Source: Candidatus Reidiella endopervernicosa (GTDB taxonomy: Bacteria; Pseudomonadota; Gammaproteobacteria; GCF-013343005). From it: a stretch of DNA of 64,000 nt. The notes under the pieces were generated by a model that ran no database searches, was not told the origin of the DNA, and saw only the letters and a program-made list of their open reading frames with translations. The first letter of the stretch is position 1, and each line of letters opens with the position of its first letter. The stretch spans positions 2,090,501 through 2,154,500 of the forward strand of contig NZ_CP054491.1 of NCBI RefSeq assembly GCF_013343005.1, read 5' to 3'. Positions 60,442 to 64,000 of this stretch are shown here, one piece after another. A program made the position numbers and the translations under genes.

Positions 60442-61202
60442 TCAATCCCATAATTTTCTTTTGATCCGACGAACGATGCCAATCGGTGAACGATATTGCC
60501 GCTCTGCCAATCGATAGGCGTTGTCCTGCGGCAGATAAGCAAGCTTCATTTGAGTCTCTGATAGATCGTGTGGTGTGGGATGGTTATCCGAGATGCCGTT
60601 GAATACCCCAAACTGAACCGATTCTGGTTCCTCAACGCTGCAGGTGAAGAGTTGCACCAGATCATCATGCGTTAGCGCATGTTCAAGCTGCCAGCGTGTC
60701 GGCCACATCCCTTTATGTTTTGAAGCTACAACCCAGCCTAAACGCAGGCAGTGAATCGATAGATTGGTGCTTTCGAGAGTAGTTGTGCCTCTCGCTCTGT
60801 CTGTAGCTTTACCTCGTTATACGCGGTGCTGGTCGGATAGATGTCGATCGATAGACTGCTGGCAAATACGACTCTACGGCAGTTACCTACGGCAGCATTC
60901 AGGAGTGATCTGTTCCCAGTCAGGTTGGTGTGAGAGAACTGCTTATTGGGTGAGAGGTGGTTGCCGACGACGGCGAGGTGAATGACTGTGTCCACATTTA
61001 TGCAGAGCTTTTTCATCATGCCGCTATCACAGATGTCGGCTTGAACTGTCCGTGCGCCTTGAACCGGCTTGATCGGCTTGATGTCGACCAGTGTTAGATC
61101 GTAATAATCATGCCACGCCTTGCTGAGTATCTGTCCAACCAGACCTGCTGCACCCGTAATCAGTAGATGTCGCTTTGTGGTCTTGGGTGTATTGCTGATC
61201 AT
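60442..61202 (-). pseudogene. NAD-dependent epimerase/dehydratase (extended SDR), one frameshift
   Basis: Starts at 61202. Rossmann motif TGAAGLVGQILSKAW, VIHLAVVG, catalytic Ser in FASSLSID and the Tyr/Lys in TAYNEVKLQTE (YxxxK). A frameshift near 60760 separates it from the C-terminal part (LRLGWVVASKHKGMWPTRWQ; VFNGISDNHP). It resembles uronate dehydrogenase/UDP-sugar epimerase-like SDRs. It lies 61 bp downstream of the CDPS gene on the same strand, so the two could be co-transcribed. Confidence 0.75.
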
Positions 61203-61263
61203 GGTTAGTTGATTCTAAACACTACTCGCACAGTAAGTTGGTTGTTATTGGAACGTACAAGCC

Positions 61264-62057
61264 TCATGCAGCTGAGGAACAGTTGTTTTGCATGATACGA
61301 AAGTCGATATAGATGAGTCCCGCATGGTCGCGTGTCAGAGCGCTGAGTTGAGGTAGTTCATCGGCATACTGCCCCGATTCGATCTTCCAAAATAGACTGG
61401 GTTGCTCGCCTGGGTAGATATCAACGATCTGATCGCCAGATAAGTAGTAGATGTAACAGAGTACTGGAAGCTCGCTGAGTAAAAACTGAGAGAACATCTG
61501 CAGGCTCTTCTCATCGGTGCAATGAGGAATCACCTCCTGGGTCCGCGCAAGAATATCGCGATAAAAATGCCTCTATTGTCAAAAGCGGCTGTTATCTCAT
61601 CTTTTAACCATGTGGGTGTCTGATGTTCGAGCTGTTGCCAGCTCAATAACGAGACGTGACTGTTATTATGCTTGCCGAGAATTCTATGCAAACGTCGGTT
61701 CGACTCTTCGGCGATGGTCTTTAGCTTCTTGAGCTCTTTGGATTGAGTTTCGGCGTCGTGATGATTGGCGTAAATGTTATTGATATAGGGTGTATCGACC
61801 AAAGTGATGAAACTTCTGTCGAGATGAGTGTTGGTAAATTCACAAAAGTGTTCGATCAGGCGATTGCTAAAGCTTTTGTTCTTAATGCTGACCATGAGAT
61901 AGCCCGTTTTGTCGTGCAGTAGTTCGATGTTACCTCTATCACTCCGACTGACGATGGTGAGGTCTATCTTTCCGGCAAAGTTACTGTTGATGGTATGTAG
62001 AGACTGGAGGGCATTGACGTTCTCAGTAGCTAATCGCTTTTGTAAAAGCGTTGTCAC
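61264..62057 (-). pseudogene. tRNA-dependent cyclodipeptide synthase (CDPS), one frameshift
   Basis: The N-terminal frame (62057-61530) has YLMVSIKNKSFS, which aligns with the nucleophile loop of AlbC (GISAGNSYFS): the catalytic Ser37 and Asn40 equivalents are present. It is followed by FITLVDTPYINNIYANHH and the basic helix KELKKLKTIAEESNRRLHRI that contacts tRNA in the family. A one-base shift in the T run near 61560 continues as FYRDILARTQEVIPHCTDEK. Then come SQFLLSELPVL (the Glu182 equivalent; Tyr178 position is Phe) and a Tyr-Pro in IVDIYPGEQP. The family makes cyclic dipeptides from two aminoacyl-tRNAs. Length after correction (~263 aa) fits. The homopolymer shift may be an error. Confidence 0.8.
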
Positions 62058-62102
62058 TTGATTATAAGGGATTGGCTGCGCAGATAGGGCAGCTGATCTA
62101 TG

Positions 62103-62126
62103 CCAGTCCGACTAGTATTGGACTGG
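62103..62126. promoter_or_regulatory. inverted repeat between divergent CDPS and racemase genes
   Basis: CCAGTCC (62103-62109), 10-bp spacer, GGACTGG (62120-62126). It lies in the 85-bp gap between the two divergent starts, 16 bp before the racemase GTG. One regulator bound here could control both genes. Confidence 0.45.
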
Positions 62127-62142
62127 TTTATTGGAGGAATAA

Positions 62143-62911
62143 GTGGGTATTAAGCTTGCATTGGTAGATATTGCAGATGAGTGGATCGAAGGCTTGCTGG
62201 GAGCGGGAGTATCATTGAGCACCACAGCTATGGCGGTGATCTCTCAATCTTGAGTACCACTATTATGGACACGTGGCGGTCCACAATCTGATTCCCGCAG
62301 CCATCAAGGCAGAGAAGGGTGGTGCAGATGGGATACTGCTTGGCTGTTTTTACGATCCCGGACTGCGAGAGCTTAGAGAGTTGCTACAGATGCCGGTGGT
62401 CGGTGTCGGAGAAGCGACTCTGCATACCGCCGCCACGCTTTGTGCTGGAAAATTCTCCGTTATCGTCGGGCGAAATAAGTGGATTCCCAAGATGGCTGAT
62501 AATGCCCGTAGCTATGGCCTTGAAACGCGAATTGCATCCTGGCGCTCACTTGAGATGAGTGTGGCGCAGATGGATGATCGAGAGCGTGCCTACGAGGCGA
62601 TTATTCGCGAGGCCAAGGTTGCGATGGAGGTAGATCGTACTGAGGTGATCTGCCTGGGCTGCACCGGCCTGACCGGGCTTGCTCGAAGGGCGCAGCAGGA
62701 GTTGGGGATACCGGTGCTCGATCCAGTGGCGATTGGTCTGAAAGTACTGGAATTCAGGGCTGAGCTTTGGCGTCTGCAGGGTGTTTCACACAGCAAGGTG
62801 GGTGGTTATGAATCGCCGCCGATCGATGAGTTTGCAAAGATCTATGCGAGCAATAAAAGGGGCTATAGAGTAGCCGAAGGCGGTTCACTGGCACCGATAA
62901 AGCAACCGTGA
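62143..62911 (+). pseudogene. Asp/Glu/hydantoin racemase superfamily enzyme, one frameshift
   Basis: GTG start at 62143 with RBS ggagg. The first 36 codons (MGIKLALVDIADEW...MAVISQS) end at a stop; shifting one base near 62253 gives EYHYYGHVAVHNLIPAAIKAE and the rest. Two catalytic cysteines: GILLGCFYDPGL and VICLGCTGLTGL. The motif VVGVGEATLHTAA is typical of hydantoin racemases. Divergent from the CDPS. Members of this superfamily have been reported to epimerise diketopiperazines in actinomycete CDPS clusters, so a cyclodipeptide epimerase is a reasonable guess. It overlaps the end of the convergent radical SAM gene by 49 bp. Confidence 0.75.
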
Positions 62912-64000
62912 GTGCAGCTGCAACCATCAACCTGATCCCTGGACTCATCGCCGGCAGGAGAGAACCAGACGGTGGAAAAATCGAAGTCTCTCTCCCTGAC
63001 GTTCCCGATCACGGGAAAGGACTCGCAGAGTCGAACATCACCATCGGGTTCAAGCACACCGATTCGATTCCCGGCCTGACAGGGAAAGGGGAGTTGACCA
63101 CCACTGAGCAGGTCACTCCATAGGGCGTAGCGTTGCTGCAAGCGTTCCTCAATTCTGGTTCGTGTCATTTCGTCACTAGTGCCACGTCTGGTATAGGTAT
63201 CGAAAAAGGGTTTGGCCTGCTCAGTAAGGCGTGTAAATGCCTCTCCCGAGGGTGCCAACAGCGACGGCTCCTTGGGATCGCCGCGCATGGGTGAGAGCAG
63301 GTGAGAGTCAACCAGGATACGTTTTTGAACATATGTCATCAGCGGAATGACATCATCAATATTCTGGTTGGAGACCACTGTGTTGAGTAATAGGCCGAAT
63401 CGCTGTTTTTTACGCAACAGACGCGCGCGCAGGAAGTTGAGCTGCTTAATGCTCTCTTCAACCGAACTGAAGGCACCTTGTTTGTCATGGATGGTGTCGT
63501 GAAGTGGTGGCAGGCCTTCGAGCGAAAACATCAGCGTCAGTTTAATGCAGGGATTCTCATCCAGAATTCGTTCAACGCTTGAGATTATCGTGGCAGGTCG
63601 TGAACCGTTGGTGGGGATGAAAATCGAGGGTACGCCTGTGTTCTCGACAAAGATGCGGCAAATGTCTGTAAGCTCTTTTCTCAAAAACGGTTCGCCGCCA
63701 GAGATCCATAGAATCTTCAGTTGACCGAGTGTTGACGATACCCGTCAATATTTATCGAGCGTCAGTTCCTGACGGTCACTATTTAAATGCTCATGGTAGT
63801 AACACATTGCACAGCGGTGGTTGCAGCGGTTAGTCACCGTAACAATCAGTTCAGAGAGATTAAGCTTGTGTTCCAGAATGGTGTTAACAAAACTGAATCG
63901 CTTGATATTGTCGATCTGTGGGTCCGTTAGGCCGTGATGGCGCAGATAGGCGCGTGTATGGCGAATGAAGACCTTGCATTGCCACTTCTGCTCAAAGTAT
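62863..64000 (-). pseudogene. radical SAM/SPASM protein with an in-frame stop (5' partial)
   Basis: The frame enters from the right edge. Radical SAM cluster motif CNHRCAMC (about 63830-63807), then LTLDKY, an in-frame TGA at about 63745, RVSSTLGQLKILWISGGEP (the GGE motif), and the barrel. The SPASM end has FPCQAGNRIGVLEP, RLCESFPVIGN and CSCTHGC. The frame is otherwise kept, so the TGA most likely replaces TGG (Trp). Such proteins modify peptides or activate partner enzymes. Convergent with the racemase-like gene. Relation to the CDPS product is inference. Confidence 0.75.

Noticed and set aside
63740-63750. Selenocysteine at the TGA of the radical SAM gene
   Set aside because: The position is not at a cluster or catalytic cysteine and no SECIS-like hairpin directly after the codon was noticed.

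Overview
The window is a chromosomal piece of a gammaproteobacterium. The best evidence is the conserved order yceD-rpmF-plsX-fabH-fabD-fabG-acpP-fabF-pabB-pabC-mltG-tmk-holB-pilZ-tatD (39.6-52.1 kb), together with gammaproteobacterial-type PBP1b, YoaA, TsaB, SthA and YceF. The lineage cannot be fixed more closely. A fused NapH/GltD-like oxidoreductase beside an octaheme cytochrome locus fits a respiratory, possibly sulfur- or nitrogen-metabolising organism, but that is inference.

Two kinds of DNA alternate. Housekeeping blocks are intact: 7.0-9.3 kb (lexA, Y-family polymerase, SRAP-like), 12.8-19.6 kb (mrcB, yoaA, tsaB), 34.0-39.4 kb (dapE, yffB, maf, two-subunit pyruvate carboxylase) and 39.6-52.1 kb (lipid, folate, replication and pilus genes; one frameshift in pabB). 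Accessory genes are eroding by frameshifts, nonsense codons and insertions: an octaheme/diheme/triheme cytochrome operon (2.2-5.2 kb), an HDOD-GAF protein, putA, a secretin, a large Cys-rich secreted protein, an EptA-like transferase, a class V aminotransferase and an EAL-CZB phosphodiesterase. This looks like ongoing genome reduction, although a few single indels could be assembly errors.

The most striking feature is a short non-coding mobile element of 277-282 bp. There are eleven full-length copies and one decayed copy. Each full copy is flanked by the dinucleotide CG on both sides. Removing the element plus one CG restores the reading frame of at least eight host genes. The element has no terminal inverted repeats, has hairpins close to both ends, occurs in both orientations and carries no gene.

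At the right end (60.4-64.0 kb) is a probable natural-product locus: a tRNA-dependent cyclodipeptide synthase (CDPS), an Asp/Glu/hydantoin racemase-like enzyme, an NAD-dependent sugar epimerase-like SDR and a radical SAM/SPASM protein. Each carries one frameshift or nonsense codon. Other points of note are a lexA gene preceded by an alphaproteobacterial-type GTTC-N7-GTTC box, an IscR-like regulator without its three Fe-S cysteines that lies behind three tandem 10-bp repeats, and a near-consensus sigma70 promoter only about 10 bp upstream of the yceD start codon. No rRNA, tRNA or CRISPR array was recognised.
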